A stretch of 57,152 nt of DNA from Marinoscillum sp. Lineage in GTDB: Bacteria; Bacteroidota; Bacteroidia; Cytophagales; Cyclobacteriaceae. A program made the position numbers and the translations under genes. Of this stretch, positions 42,481-52,042 are shown one piece after another (within the stretch, counting starts at the first letter, position 1; the number at the start of each line of letters is the position of its first letter). A model generated the notes under the pieces. That model made no database searches, was not told the DNA's origin, and saw only the letters and a list, made by a program, of their open reading frames with translations. Location: NCBI GenBank assembly GCA_024305105.1, contig JAMWZA010000016.1, forward strand, positions 1 through 57,152. Reading direction: 5' to 3'.

Positions 42481-42510
42481 TTACCAGATTATCACATTAT
42501 TTCGGGCCAT

Positions 42511-44061
42511 TTAAACCATAGATTCAAATACTGGTTGATCCAAAAGACTTTGATCCCACGTGTTGTTGTAGTTCATAGTAGACCTGATAGAGGCATACAG
42601 TCCCAGGTAGTTCAGTGCATGAATGTTAGCGAATGGCTTTTTGGCCAACATTTTGGTTACTCGATCGTACATAAGCGCTTCTTCTTCACCCATTTTACGG
42701 ATGTTTCGGATGATCCTGTATTGTTCCTTGTATACTGGACGGAATTTTTTAGAGAGCGTGGTAGAATCTGCCTGCTTTCCATCTCCCACACTATCGAGAA
42801 ACGAGCAGAGGCGCTCTCCAAAATGACTTGGCGAGTACAAATTATTCATGAGCCATTTAGAGCCCATTTGTGCTTCTTCAATTGAAATGTGCTGAAATAA
42901 AATATTCGTTTCGTAGGCATTACCTGCAACTATACTTTCATTTTCATTTATTAATCGATTGTCTTTTTTCAACCGCTCGTGTAGTGGTGTTTGGTCTGGA
43001 GCGTTGAGTAAGCCATAGGTCACATAAGGTATGGCTCCTTGCTGAATAAATTCAAACTGCTTTTCAAAGATGTCTGGTTTATCGTTATCAAATCCAACAA
43101 TCATACCTCCATATACGCTTAAGCCATGACTGTAGACTGTATGAAGTTGCTCAGATAGATCAATTCGTAGGTTTTGTAATTTCCGAGTTTCTTTCAAACT
43201 CTCCACATTGGGAGTTTCGATACCTATGAACACGGCAAAAAGGCCAGCATAAGTTGCTAATTCCATCATTTCAGGATCTCTAGCCACATCAATGGACACC
43301 TGTGTGCGGAAGAGCATTCGTCCATCCGTCTGTTTCCTATTCCAATCACCGATGGCCTGGAGTATTTCCTTTACTTTCTTACGGTAAACTGTGAGGTTAT
43401 CATCAGCTATGAACACTTCTCGGTAACCATATTTGTAAAGCTGATCCAATTCGGCGATGATGTAATCAACGGATTTATGTCGCTGTTTTCTTCCCAGATA
43501 TTCTATGACATCACAAAATTCGCATTGAAAAGGACATCCACGCGAGATTTGTAGTGCGCCTAAAAGTGCCTTGTCGTTTGGATAGAGATCCCATCTGGGT
43601 AGGGGAGAGGTGGATAAATCAGGTTGTGTTCCTTCATATTCAGGCTTATAATTACCTGAGGAGATTTCTTGAAACATCTCATCAGCTATCTCTTCTATTT
43701 CGCCTCTTATGAGAATATCGCTGTAAGGTCTCACTACATCGAAGCTAAGTGAAGCGTAAGATCCACCTATGATGACTGTTTTACCCAACTTTCGGAATTC
43801 GTTGGATAATTCCTTCATGTGAGGCCATTGGCTAATTTTCCCAGTGATCCCAATGAATTCAGCATCTGTATCATAATTTACTTCTTCCAGAGAAGCCTCG
43901 CATATTTCTACTTCAAAATACGGTTCCATCAGTCTCGCGACAGTGGTCGTTGCCAGATCAGCTACATAAACATAGTCTGTGATGCCACCAGATTCATTTG
44001 GCCATTTGAAATATCCAATATTCGCTTCTTTGGGATTGATGAGGTAAACTTTCTTCTTCAT
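42511..44061 (-). CDS. B12-binding-domain radical SAM protein
   Basis: 516 residues. The N-terminal part (about 1-160) has the cobalamin-binding Rossmann fold without the canonical DxHxxG. The radical SAM domain has the 4Fe-4S ligands C176, C180 and C183 in SRGCPFQCEFCD. The C-terminal part, after about residue 370, is the extension of the DUF4070 type. Related proteins act in hopanoid or lipid methyl/adenosyl transfers, but the substrate here is not determined. Single gene, no pathway partner adjacent. Confidence 0.9.
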   Translation of the reverse strand: MKKKVYLINPKEANIGYFKWPNESGGITDYVYVADLATTTVARLMEPYFEVEICEASLEEVNYDTDAEFIGITGKISQWPHMKELSNEFRKLGKTVIIGGSYASLSFDVVRPYSDILIRGEIEEIADEMFQEISSGNYKPEYEGTQPDLSTSPLPRWDLYPNDKALLGALQISRGCPFQCEFCDVIEYLGRKQRHKSVDYIIAELDQLYKYGYREVFIADDNLTVYRKKVKEILQAIGDWNRKQTDGRMLFRTQVSIDVARDPEMMELATYAGLFAVFIGIETPNVESLKETRKLQNLRIDLSEQLHTVYSHGLSVYGGMIVGFDNDKPDIFEKQFEFIQQGAIPYVTYGLLNAPDQTPLHERLKKDNRLINENESIVAGNAYETNILFQHISIEEAQMGSKWLMNNLYSPSHFGERLCSFLDSVGDGKQADSTTLSKKFRPVYKEQYRIIRNIRKMGEEEALMYDRVTKMLAKKPFANIHALNYLGLYASIRSTMNYNNTWDQSLLDQPVFESMV

Positions 44062-44249
44062 TGTTGAATCGTTAAAGTCTCATAAAAATACCAATTCAAT
44101 TCAACAAATAAAGTTTTATAACATTAAATATGTTGAAATATTGATGAGCCTGTAATTGTTGCTATTTGAGAATTGACTGACTAATCAGTGAAGGTTACTC
44201 ATTCAGATCTGGCCTTAAATATTCTCGGTAAAATGACTCGTAGATTGAT

Positions 44250-44768
44250 TTAGATTACTTTTTTTTGAAGGTTGTATGCTTCTGACTGTCCTTTTGGTAT
44301 GGATAGTGATTGCCAATCTGCTCCTTTTTGCATTTTCCCAAGTATCACAATTTGACCGATATGCATGCTGTAATGGGCCAGTTGTCGCTGAATGGCATCC
44401 ATCACTGATTGCCCTTCTCCACGGATTTTAATGACCTTAAGTAAATCGTCTGTACTCAGTGATTCGAGTGTGTCTAAAAAACATTTCCATCCCTGATTCC
44501 ATCGACTGGTTAACTCTTCCCTTGAGTGAATTTCATCCTCAAACTCCTGATCGCGGTTTCGCCATTCTTTTTCACCATCTTCGGTGAGAAAGTTGGTCCA
44601 TCTGGATAACATATTTCCTGACAAATGATTGACGATAATGGCAATACTGTTGGTGTCTTGCTCAGGCTTCCAGAAGAGCTGATTGTCTTCCAACTGCTCA
44701 AAAGTATTCTCACCGAGTTTTTTGTAATAATGTAAGAGTTTGATGGTGTTAGGTAAATAATCTATCAA
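44250..44768 (-). CDS. DinB-like (DUF1572) protein
   Basis: 172 residues, a four-helix-bundle DinB fold with metal-binding His candidates in IVNHLSGNMLSRW and QLAHYSMHIGQIV, the arrangement of DUF1572/YfiT-type proteins. Many act as thiol-dependent transferases or hydrolases; this one is unassigned. The stop of the upstream small gene overlaps its start by 4 bp (44765-44768), so they are coupled. Confidence 0.85.
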   Translation of the reverse strand: MIDYLPNTIKLLHYYKKLGENTFEQLEDNQLFWKPEQDTNSIAIIVNHLSGNMLSRWTNFLTEDGEKEWRNRDQEFEDEIHSREELTSRWNQGWKCFLDTLESLSTDDLLKVIKIRGEGQSVMDAIQRQLAHYSMHIGQIVILGKMQKGADWQSLSIPKGQSEAYNLQKKVI

Positions 44769-45073
44769 TGATCAACCGTTTCGTAATACCCCAGAAATTC
44801 TTCTTTTTGATATAGTGACTTGCACTGCTTACTTAAGTGCTCGTACTCAGCACTATTGGCACTCATAAATTGCTCGTAAGCTTCTTTCGAGATCCAATTG
44901 TCTACTACAAGGTAGTCGTTTTTATCCACCTTTTTGATGAGTTCCAACCCCAGAAAGTCGGTGCTTTTTTCAAAGAAATGAAACCAGGAGCCGTTTCTCC
45001 GGTAGGCCTCTTCGAATTGGTCTTTTTGATCTGGTGAACACTCATAGTGCCAAACCAACTGATACATTTTCAT
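44765..45073 (-). CDS. antibiotic-biosynthesis-monooxygenase-fold protein
   Basis: About 102 residues from MKMYQLVWHYE; ATGs at 45085 and 45067 are alternatives. The ferredoxin-like ABM fold (YQLVWHYECSPDQKDQFEEAY, then YLVVDNWISKEAYEQFM) suggests a dimeric small enzyme or binding protein. No catalytic residue can be assigned. It overlaps the DinB-like gene, indicating one small operon. Confidence 0.7.
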   Translation of the reverse strand: MKMYQLVWHYECSPDQKDQFEEAYRRNGSWFHFFEKSTDFLGLELIKKVDKNDYLVVDNWISKEAYEQFMSANSAEYEHLSKQCKSLYQKEEFLGYYETVDH

Positions 45074-45136
45074 ATGATGGAGCAATTTTTACTTCTCTTA
45101 ATTTAACTAAAAGAAGTAAAACTCCATCTGTATACT

Positions 45137-46138
45137 TTATTTATACTCTTCTCTGCCATCCGCGTGTTTCGCGAAACGACCACTTTCCCGTGGATGTACA
45201 TGGTCATTTTTGGGCCATGGCCAACCTCCAAATTGAGTCCGCTGATACTCTTGGAATGCCTCCTGAATTTCTTGCTGGGTATTCATTACAAAGGGGCCGT
45301 ACTGAGCCACTGGCTCGTTCATTGGTTTTCCCTGAAGAACTAGAAACTTACTTTCCTTCTCTCCATTTTTGAGAATCACTTCTTGTGATGCATCGAGTTC
45401 TGCGACTCGTTCTAGTGGGATGTCTTCTCCATTTATAGAAGCTGTACCACCCGAGTAGAAGTAGAGAGAGCGGTTCGCTTCCTTACTGGCCAACGGAAAT
45501 TTCCACTCAGCTCCTGGCTGCATCGTAAATGTCCAGATAGCCACTTCGTTTTCTGGTACAGCAGCCCAGCTGTCGGGAGCAGGTGTCGGTGCTTTTACTC
45601 CTTCGATTTCCCCTGCTACCAGTTTTACTTTGGTCTTTCCATCTGCAGTGGTATAGTAAGGTATTTCTTCTGCCCACAACATTTTAAAGTGTGGCTCTAC
45701 AAACTTGCTCCGTTTTGGGAGGTTCAGCCAGATTTGAAACAGGATCAGTGGGTTATCTTCATCTTCATTAAGTAACGGAAACATTTCTGAGTGATTCACT
45801 CCTTTTCCAGCGGTCATCCATTGCACATCGCCATTCCCAAATCGACCAGCTGCTCCTAGTGAGTCGGAGTGGTCTATTAAACCTTTTTCACCAATCGTCA
45901 CCGTTTCAAAACCTCTGTGTGGATGCTGAGGAAATCCCGGTACGGTAGACCCATGATACATTCTCCATGCATTACCTGCGTCAAAATCCTGTCCGATAGC
46001 TCTTCCTGAAAGTGATTCTGCCGGTCCCATTTCCGCATTTCCTTTGGGATAATCATCCTTGTGGTAAACACAAAATAAAAAAGGGTCTTGGGTAGCCCAT
46101 GGGAAGCCAAGCGGTTTTATATGTTTGATTGCACTCAT
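45137..46138 (-). CDS. pirin-family protein
   Basis: 333 residues of two cupin barrels. The N-terminal barrel keeps the metal-binding pattern [16 protein letters not shown] with His pairs and Glu, then [23 protein letters not shown]. Pirins act as metal-dependent regulators or quercetin-type dioxygenases. The C-terminal cupin has [19 protein letters not shown]. Single gene, leftward, directly before the ABM-fold gene. Confidence 0.92.
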   Translation of the reverse strand: MSAIKHIKPLGFPWATQDPFLFCVYHKDDYPKGNAEMGPAESLSGRAIGQDFDAGNAWRMYHGSTVPGFPQHPHRGFETVTIGEKGLIDHSDSLGAAGRFGNGDVQWMTAGKGVNHSEMFPLLNEDEDNPLILFQIWLNLPKRSKFVEPHFKMLWAEEIPYYTTADGKTKVKLVAGEIEGVKAPTPAPDSWAAVPENEVAIWTFTMQPGAEWKFPLASKEANRSLYFYSGGTASINGEDIPLERVAELDASQEVILKNGEKESKFLVLQGKPMNEPVAQYGPFVMNTQQEIQEAFQEYQRTQFGGWPWPKNDHVHPRESGRFAKHADGREEYK

Positions 46139-46258
46139 TTTCTTCTTGTATTATTTGTATGTACCAACATTTAAAATGAAGGGATTGTTTCCAATTCAGT
46201 ATTAAATTAGCTGATTATCTTATCGAAACGTAATGAATCAGCTAGAAAGGAAACAACA

Positions 46259-46681
46259 ATGGAACGACGGGATATATTAAAAGATGAAATTGAACAATTG
46301 GGTCGGGTTCTAGGGCAAATCCTTACTACATTTTTAGGGTTTAGTGCAAAGGGAAAAGTCTCTGGAGGTATCGAGGTGGTCAACAATCAATTAAAAGATC
46401 GACTGGATCTCGACTATGAGAAATTAATTCAATTAAGTGGTTATGAGTTGTTGGATTACTTAAAACAGTGGAATGTCACTTCTGAGCATATGGAAACGCT
46501 CTCAAGCCTATTAATGGAATCGGGTAGAGCAGGTTTGGAAAACTGTGAAGTAGACGCCGTAAGCAGACTTCAGAAAGCCCTGGAGTTGCTGGATCTGGCA
46601 GATGTTTTGACGAAGACTGTTTCGCTCGAACGTGAGCGTCGTAAAAGCGGCATTCAAAAGCTTCTGAAACAGTGTGTTTAG
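46259..46681 (+). CDS. conserved-looking helical protein, unknown
   Basis: 140 residues, soluble and almost wholly helical (MERRDILKDEIEQLGRVLGQI, then a long charged C-terminal helix VSLERERRKSGIQKLLKQC). No signal peptide or catalytic motif. The N-terminal third is reminiscent of DUF6483-like helical proteins. Function not assigned. Confidence 0.6.
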   Translation: MERRDILKDEIEQLGRVLGQILTTFLGFSAKGKVSGGIEVVNNQLKDRLDLDYEKLIQLSGYELLDYLKQWNVTSEHMETLSSLLMESGRAGLENCEVDAVSRLQKALELLDLADVLTKTVSLERERRKSGIQKLLKQCV

Positions 46682-46761
46682 TATTGTGAAGAACCACTAG
46701 ATAGTTTCTTACGTAACAATTATCTGTGAGCAACTCAAGTAGGACATTGGAGTCGAGAAGT

Positions 46762-47100
46762 ATGAGCGCAAAACTTCTTTTTGTGGTCATGTTACTTGTA
46801 GGACTGATTGGTTATCCAATAACGTCCACTTCGGCTCAACCAATGAAACTTGTGACCACAGAGATCGTGTCTTCCAGAGATACGCTTCAATCCGATCGGT
46901 ACTTGTCGGTTCATGATCATTGCATCGCATCTGCGACTTGTTCTTATTCAAGTTCCTGGCAGGCTATCGTTCGTAAACTCGATCAGCAAACGGTCGTAGA
47001 AGAAAAGGTACAATGTGTCGTATCTCAAAATGTGATTGCCATAATCTTGATCCTCGAGAAGGTCATTCCTCAAGATGGCAATGAAGAATTGACTGCTTAG
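46762..47100 (+). CDS. secreted small Cys-containing protein, unknown
   Basis: 112 residues from MSAKLLFVVMLLVGLIG with a signal peptide ending near STSA; a GTG at 46726 would add 12 polar residues before the signal peptide and is less likely. The mature part has three Cys (HDHCIAS, ATCSYSSS, VQCVVSQ). No family recognised. A small single-TM protein gene follows in the same direction. Confidence 0.5.
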   Translation: MSAKLLFVVMLLVGLIGYPITSTSAQPMKLVTTEIVSSRDTLQSDRYLSVHDHCIASATCSYSSSWQAIVRKLDQQTVVEEKVQCVVSQNVIAIILILEKVIPQDGNEELTA

Positions 47101-47157
47101 TCCACTGACAAGTCAATTTTTTATTAACTGAGTTTCGGCTCTCAATCCATTCTTTTT

Positions 47158-47355
47158 ATGAAATTATTTAAAAAAGCACTACGCTTTTTGGTGCTTACAA
47201 TCGTATTGATATTAGCCTCTGTTGGGGTTGGGTTTGGTGCAGTATTGTTGCCAGCACACCATAGAGATGATAACTTTCGTGCCCATGTAGAAATGGTCGA
47301 AGACCGTGAGGAGGACGATTTGCCTGAGGAGGACGAAGCGCTTGCTGAAAGCTAA
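47158..47355 (+). CDS. small single-pass membrane protein
   Basis: 65 residues: basic N-terminus (MKLFKKALR), one hydrophobic helix (about 10-32), then a very acidic tail (MVEDREEDDLPEEDEA). Topology suggests N-in with an acidic periplasmic tail, or a signal peptide followed by a short acidic peptide. Its stop overlaps the convergent hydrolase gene by 4 bp. Unknown function. Confidence 0.5.
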   Translation: MKLFKKALRFLVLTIVLILASVGVGFGAVLLPAHHRDDNFRAHVEMVEDREEDDLPEEDEALAES

Positions 47356-48155
47356 TTAGCACTCAAATACGAGATCACCTCTTGTGCAAATCGTTTGGTT
47401 TTGTACGTATTGTTGTGATCCCCTGGGATAATGATTAACTGACTATTTGGGAGTTTCTGATGGAGTGCCTTTGGATCACCATTATCGGTATCTTCATCTC
47501 CAGCGATAACCATGACTGGTGTGTCAATGCTGTTGAGCTCCTTGCTAGAAGTGACTGGCTGATGCCACTGAAGTAAGCTGAGTACTTCCAGATCGGCATT
47601 GATAGATTTGGCGTAATTGACCGCACCACGGGTCATTTCATTGAGAGGTGCCTGTCTACCAAATGCTTCAGCAAAACGAATCCGACGATCCCACTCGGGG
47701 TTTGTAAAGTCAATGCCCATTCCGCCAATGACCGCTTTTGTGATTCGAGCCTCCTGAGTAAGCAGTTTGGCGAGTACGATCGAGCCTCTGGAATAACCAA
47801 TAGCTTGAAAGTCTTCTATCTTCAAGTGATCTGTGAGAGCAATCAAATCTTTAACCTCTGCATCATTGGCATAACGCGCTGGATCATGCGATTTGTCAGA
47901 CTTGCCATTGCCACGAAGGTCCGGGATGATCAGTCGGCAACCATTTGCCTGGAGCAGTTTGAAAAGTTCGGTTTCATTCCATGAGGTTCCGTTGGAGATA
48001 AAACCATGGATCATGAAAACTGGACGGCCTTTGCCAATGTCCTGATAAGCAATAGTGGTGCTGTCAAACGATTCAAAGTAACTGTATTTCTGAGTATAAG
48101 CAGATACATGGAGTGTAAAGTATACAAGTAGGGTAAGCAACATTTTTGAGCGCAT
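47352..48155 (-). CDS. secreted alpha/beta hydrolase
   Basis: 267 residues with a signal peptide (MLLTLLVYFTLHVSAYT; start ATG at 48155 or the Met at position 5). The fold is complete: oxyanion HGFISNG, nucleophile Ser122 in GYSRGS, acid in AGDEDTDNG and His in PGDHNNTYK. An esterase or lipase of unknown substrate. Convergent with the acidic small protein. Confidence 0.85.
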   Translation of the reverse strand: MRSKMLLTLLVYFTLHVSAYTQKYSYFESFDSTTIAYQDIGKGRPVFMIHGFISNGTSWNETELFKLLQANGCRLIIPDLRGNGKSDKSHDPARYANDAEVKDLIALTDHLKIEDFQAIGYSRGSIVLAKLLTQEARITKAVIGGMGIDFTNPEWDRRIRFAEAFGRQAPLNEMTRGAVNYAKSINADLEVLSLLQWHQPVTSSKELNSIDTPVMVIAGDEDTDNGDPKALHQKLPNSQLIIIPGDHNNTYKTKRFAQEVISYLSAN

Positions 48156-48318
48156 GGCAGATCCGTTTTGATGAAGTGGAAATTAGATAAACCTTCGATG
48201 GTCACCCTAATTTGTGATGAAAATGGATATGAGTATTGAACATACGATCCATTGAGATATTTTTGCTGGGTTCAAAAGCATTGATGTGTTAACTTTCGTC
48301 CAATAAAATGGAGTAAGC

Positions 48319-48681
48319 ATGACCACTACACCCGAACATGACAAACGAATGACGGAAATGACCTTTTCGTCGGTTTTCCCACATTATGTAACAAAAGTCG
48401 AGCGCAAAGGCAGGACCAAAGCAGAGCTCTATGAAGTGATCCATTGGCTCACTGGATTTGATGAACAGAAAGTCCAAGAACTTATGGACGCAAAAGTCAC
48501 CTTCAAGGAGTTTTTTGATCAAGCAGAACTAAACCCAAATGCAGAACTTATTAAAGGGGTGATCTGCGGATATCGGATAGAAGAAATCGAAACGCCGCTA
48601 ACGAAACAGGTTCGGTATTTGGACAAGCTGGTGGACGAACTGGCCAAAGGGAAGAAGATGGAGAAAATCTTAAGAGCTTAG
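48319..48681 (+). CDS. DUF2200-family protein
   Basis: 120 residues. The family signature is present: [45 protein letters not shown] and [22 protein letters not shown], read in parts. DUF2200 proteins are small, soluble and of unknown function. Start chosen at the ATG after the AT-rich region. Confidence 0.9.
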   Translation: MTTTPEHDKRMTEMTFSSVFPHYVTKVERKGRTKAELYEVIHWLTGFDEQKVQELMDAKVTFKEFFDQAELNPNAELIKGVICGYRIEEIETPLTKQVRYLDKLVDELAKGKKMEKILRA

Positions 48682-48693
48682 TTCATTTTATGT

Positions 48694-49410
48694 ATGTGGG
48701 TATTCAATAAGCGATGGACAAATCTGAGTAAACCACCAAAGGAGATCATCGATGATGCTTGCTTGTATTTATCTGATGCACTTTCAGACACGGGATTCAG
48801 GTTGGTTAAGAGCAAGCGCCTTTTGGTTAGAAAGGATGAGAATAGTGGTTTTCAATTCAGATTAAATCTAGGAACCAATTCCAGAAACCAAAGGAACGCA
48901 AGTGTTTATATTAATATTCATTTTGAGGTGTATTCGGACCGAATAAAGAAGTGGAGACAAGAATTCTATACGGTCAGAAGCTTGGGAGAACCCACTGCTT
49001 TAGTTACCAATAGGGCTATTGGGTATTTAACACCTCAGTCAAAATTTCAATATGGTACTTGGAATTTATTGGATACTCACCCTGAAAAAATCATTAAGGT
49101 ATTGACACAATCTGTAATCCCCAGGGTTGGTAAATTTGAGAATTCAGTGGAGTTCATTCAAGAGATGAGAAATGGAAAACCAGAGGAGTTTTGTTTTGAT
49201 TTTGAAGTATTGGATTTTTTGATGTGCTATGGTGGTGATCAATACGCATCTGAATGTCTGACAAAGATGTTAGTAGAAAGAGGATGGGTGGATGAGTTTA
49301 ACAGGAAACAGGATCAATGGAGGACCGAAGGAGCGATCGATGATCGTCAGTCCCTGATTAACCTTTTGGTTCATCGGTCAGATTACTTTGAAATTCCAAT
49401 ATCCCCTTAA
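48694..49410 (+). CDS. DUF4304-like hypothetical protein
   Basis: 238 residues, soluble. The N-terminal half (LSDTGFRLVKSKRLLVRKDEN, then FQFRLNLGTNSRNQRN) resembles the DUF4304 type of small alpha/beta domain found near toxin-immunity genes. The C-terminal part is helical. Assignment is weak; no active site is seen. It follows DUF2200 by 12 bp, so the two are probably one unit. Confidence 0.5.
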   Translation: MWVFNKRWTNLSKPPKEIIDDACLYLSDALSDTGFRLVKSKRLLVRKDENSGFQFRLNLGTNSRNQRNASVYINIHFEVYSDRIKKWRQEFYTVRSLGEPTALVTNRAIGYLTPQSKFQYGTWNLLDTHPEKIIKVLTQSVIPRVGKFENSVEFIQEMRNGKPEEFCFDFEVLDFLMCYGGDQYASECLTKMLVERGWVDEFNRKQDQWRTEGAIDDRQSLINLLVHRSDYFEIPISP

Positions 49411-49441
49411 TTTGCAAGTAGAAATCTTTTAAACATCACCT

Positions 49442-50428
49442 ATGCGATTCTCTTCACTTACATTCCTTTTGCTCCTATTCACGGCCTGCCAGCAGAAACC
49501 CAAACCCGCTTTCGAGCACGACCTCACTACCTTAGCTAAACCATGGACGCACACGAACTTTGACGATGGTGTGGACAAGTTCACTTTTGCTATTTTCAGC
49601 GACCTGACAGGTGGGGAGCGTGACCGGATCTTTGAAGTGGCAGTAGCTCAGATCAATCTACTGCGACCAGAGTTCATCATGAATGTGGGTGACTTAATAG
49701 AAGGTGGTAGTAATGAAGCTGAATTGAATGCGCAATGGGATTTGTTTGATTTGCGGGCTGATCAGACCGTTGCGCGGGTTTTCTACACTGGAGGAAACCA
49801 TGATCTCACCGGTGTGCTGGCGCAGAATATCTGGGAAAAACGACTCGGAACACGGTATTACCATTTCCGATATAAAGATGTGTTGTTCCTCGTTTTGGAT
49901 ACAGATGACCACACGCCGGAACGCATGGCTGAGATTGAGCAGATTCGTAATGATGCGATGGACGTAATCGATACAGCGGGTTGGGAAGCCTTTCCCAAGA
50001 CGGCTTATTATGCTTTGCCTGAGCGCTCTACGGGAAACATTGGCTCGGAACAGACGGAGTATTTTTTGGATGTGCTCAATAAAAACAAACAGGTACGTCA
50101 TGTATTTCTCTTTATGCACAAGCCAATATGGGAGCAGGAAGACGAACAGCAGTTTAGTCAGATCGAGGAAGCACTGACGACTTATGACTACACCGTTTTT
50201 CATGGCCACACGCATGTGTACAAACACACCCAGCGAAAAGGACACGATTACATCAATCTGTCGACAACTGGAGGCGTACAACTGCCGGAAGAAGGCCGCT
50301 CCATGGATCAGGTGGTTCTGGTAACGGTAGACGAAGAAGTGAGCATTGCTAATCTACTGATGGAAGGAATTTTGGACAAGACCGGCCACATCCCGCTAGA
50401 TGGTGACTCGCTTGTGTTTGAAAAGTGA
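49442..50428 (+). CDS. metallophosphoesterase lipoprotein
   Basis: 328 residues. A lipoprotein signal ends at LFTAC (Cys about 16). The calcineurin-like metal ligands are present in order: FAIFSD, FIMNVGDLIEGG, GGNHDL, FMHKPIW and HGHTHVY. It hydrolyses phosphoesters in the periplasm; the natural substrate is unknown. A long opposite-strand ORF over it is a shadow. Single gene. Confidence 0.88.
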   Translation: MRFSSLTFLLLLFTACQQKPKPAFEHDLTTLAKPWTHTNFDDGVDKFTFAIFSDLTGGERDRIFEVAVAQINLLRPEFIMNVGDLIEGGSNEAELNAQWDLFDLRADQTVARVFYTGGNHDLTGVLAQNIWEKRLGTRYYHFRYKDVLFLVLDTDDHTPERMAEIEQIRNDAMDVIDTAGWEAFPKTAYYALPERSTGNIGSEQTEYFLDVLNKNKQVRHVFLFMHKPIWEQEDEQQFSQIEEALTTYDYTVFHGHTHVYKHTQRKGHDYINLSTTGGVQLPEEGRSMDQVVLVTVDEEVSIANLLMEGILDKTGHIPLDGDSLVFEK

Positions 50429-50512
50429 GGGTTTGCATCTTCGAATATTCATAATTGATCTTCGTTCATTTTGTGTAATTAGTGGAGAATAGCTTTAATG
50501 ATCAATTGAAAT

Positions 50513-51006
50513 ATGGACAAGAACCTTAACCAGATTAATGAAGAAATCTACTGTAAATGTGGGCTTATAATTCAAACTTTCGATTGGAACTAGAAAGTAA
50601 AGAATATGATGCTTGTCAGTTTTATATTAATGGACGGCATGTCGTTAGTAGGAATGCGAAAATTACGCCGAAAAAAGCTGGGCAGTTTGTGACCTTCTGG
50701 AAGCGAAATGAAAATGGACCGATTGAGCCATTTGAAGAAACGGGTAGCGCAGACTTTTACCTCGTGAATGTACGCTCTCAAGGCAAGTTTGGGCAGTTTG
50801 TCTTTCCAAAATCAGTATTGATTGAAAAAGGAATAATCTCGACCAAAAAGAAAGAAGGAAAAAGAGCTTTTCGAGTTTATCCCAAATGGGATGTATTGAG
50901 CAGTAAACAGGCCCAGCGGACTCAAAAATGGCAGTTAGATTACTTCTATGAAATCAATGAATCAATCGACTTAGGAATGGTATCAGAATTGTACAATAGT
51001 CAATAG
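50513..51006 (+). pseudogene. frameshifted mepB-family gene
   Basis: From ATG 50513 the frame reads MDKNLNQINEEIYCKCGLIIQ and then hits TAG. The family continues one frame over as LELESKEYDACQFYINGRH, then KITPKKAGQFVTFWKR, GQFVFPKSVL, GKRAFRVYPKWD and TQKWQLDYF, the characteristic MepB signature. Total length 494 nt is one base short of whole codons. The shift lies near 50575-50585, probably a lost A in CAAACT. The downstream frame alone (50557-51006, 149 codons) has an ATG, so a shortened product could still be made. MepB-family proteins are of uncertain function, first seen next to the MepA efflux pump. Confidence 0.7.
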
Positions 51007-51105
51007 GTGTGTGAGGAAGTTTAGGCTGAATTAAGACCCAATGTACCTTTTGTTACAAAATCCTGTTTACTAGCAGATTAGCTTAGCACCTAAAACAACA
51101 GATCA

Positions 51106-51348
51106 ATGGAGTTTGAGCAAGTAGAACTAGGAGAAGAAGGAAAGCGACATAAACGGCAGGCAGCCTGGAAGCACCTACGCAAGACGCTGCTGTATATGCT
51201 CGCTGGTGGAGTACTTACAGTCTTGATCAGTTTCTTCATCGAAGGAAGCAGTGCTATCAATCTGGATACGATCGGAGGAAATTTATTGATGGGTGCGCTA
51301 TTTGGTTTGTTCATTACCAATATTCCATGTGCAAGAGGAAGGTGTTAA
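51106..51348 (+). CDS. small membrane protein, possibly with altered C-terminus
   Basis: 80 residues: charged N-terminus (EEGKRHKRQAAWKHLRK), two hydrophobic helices (about 28-45 and 60-72), abrupt end in CARGRC. In another frame the 3' end continues QEEGVKSFNEY and stops, which reads more like a natural tail, so a late frameshift near 51330 is possible. Unknown function. Confidence 0.45.
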   Translation: MEFEQVELGEEGKRHKRQAAWKHLRKTLLYMLAGGVLTVLISFFIEGSSAINLDTIGGNLLMGALFGLFITNIPCARGRC

Positions 51349-51376
51349 ATCCTTCAATGAGTATTAATCTGCTCAA

Positions 51377-51442
51377 AAACAATCTACATCATGATTGATT
51401 TCATGTCCGAGAAGCAGCAAGAATTCATCGAGCAGCAAAAGA
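51377..51442 (+). pseudogene. partial copy of the downstream PNPOx-like gene start
   Basis: AACAATCTACATCATG followed by codons MIDFMSEKQQEFIEQQK closely repeats AACAATCTACACCATG and FDFISEEQQEFIEQQK at the start of the gene at 52043. It then diverges and stops (TAG at about 51460). It is a degenerate 5' fragment of the gene that lies intact about 650 bp further on, beyond the toxin-antitoxin pair. Confidence 0.75.
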
Positions 51443-51507
51443 CTGGGTATGCTTGCGTTTAGCTCTGACTGGTGAAATTTTTGGATGATCTTCAGTATCT
51501 TTAAACT

Positions 51508-51687
51508 ATGAAAAAACAAGTCGCTATGGATTCGCTTAAGGACATGCCTCAAGATTTCGAGTTAGACGAATTGATTGAACGTTTAGTTGTCTTAGATAAG
51601 ATCGAAAAGGGCCAAAATGATATTGAGAATGGACAGGTCTATTCTCATGAAGAGGTGAAAAATAAGCTCAATAAGTGGCTGAAATAA
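51508..51687 (+). CDS. antitoxin of a RelE/ParE-type pair
   Basis: 59 residues beginning MKKQVAMDSLKDMPQDF, helical, with ELDELIERLVVLDKIEKG and the closing EEVKNKLNKWLK. The pattern (helical N-part, then GQNDIENGQVYSHEEVKNKL) is that of antitoxins encoded directly before Bacteroidota ParE toxins. Its 3' end overlaps the GTG start of the toxin by 13 bp. It is expected to bind and inhibit the toxin and to repress the operon. Confidence 0.75.
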   Translation: MKKQVAMDSLKDMPQDFELDELIERLVVLDKIEKGQNDIENGQVYSHEEVKNKLNKWLK

Positions 51688-51965
51688 TTTGGACATCCAA
51701 TGCCTTAACCGACCTGAGTGAAATTGGTGAATATGTAGCTACTGATTCACCAAAATATGCTGAATTGCTTGTTGCAAAATTGTACCACAAAGTCGAAATT
51801 CTTGTTACTCACGAGAATATTGGAAGAAAGGTACCAGAGGTTGATAAGGAAAATCTGAGAGAGTTAATTGAAGGAAACTACCGTATAATCTATGAAATAG
51901 TTAATAATTCTGTTTTCATTCTTACGGTTCATCATAGTTCAAGAGTCCTTCTTATAAAGAGTTAA
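51675..51965 (+). CDS. RelE/ParE-family toxin
   Basis: 96 residues with a GTG start at 51675, translated from a frame overlapping the antitoxin. The ParE/RelE fold is recognisable: IIWTSNALTDLSEIGEYVATDS helix-strand, GRKVPEVDKENLRELIEGNYRIIYEI and the closing VFILTVHHSSRVLL. ParE members poison gyrase, RelE members cut mRNA; the residues ELIEGNYRIIYEI fit the ParE side. It sits between a partial and an intact copy of a PNPOx-like gene. Confidence 0.85.
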   Translation: MAEIIWTSNALTDLSEIGEYVATDSPKYAELLVAKLYHKVEILVTHENIGRKVPEVDKENLRELIEGNYRIIYEIVNNSVFILTVHHSSRVLLIKS

Positions 51966-52042
51966 GATAAACATAAGAATATATGTGCCATGATGTCTAG
52001 AGCATCAAAACTTTAGTAATAGGACATCAAACAATCTACACC

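Noticed and set aside
49694-50281. Minus-strand 195-codon ORF
   Set aside because: Shadow of the metallophosphoesterase gene; the sense frame has all metal ligands.
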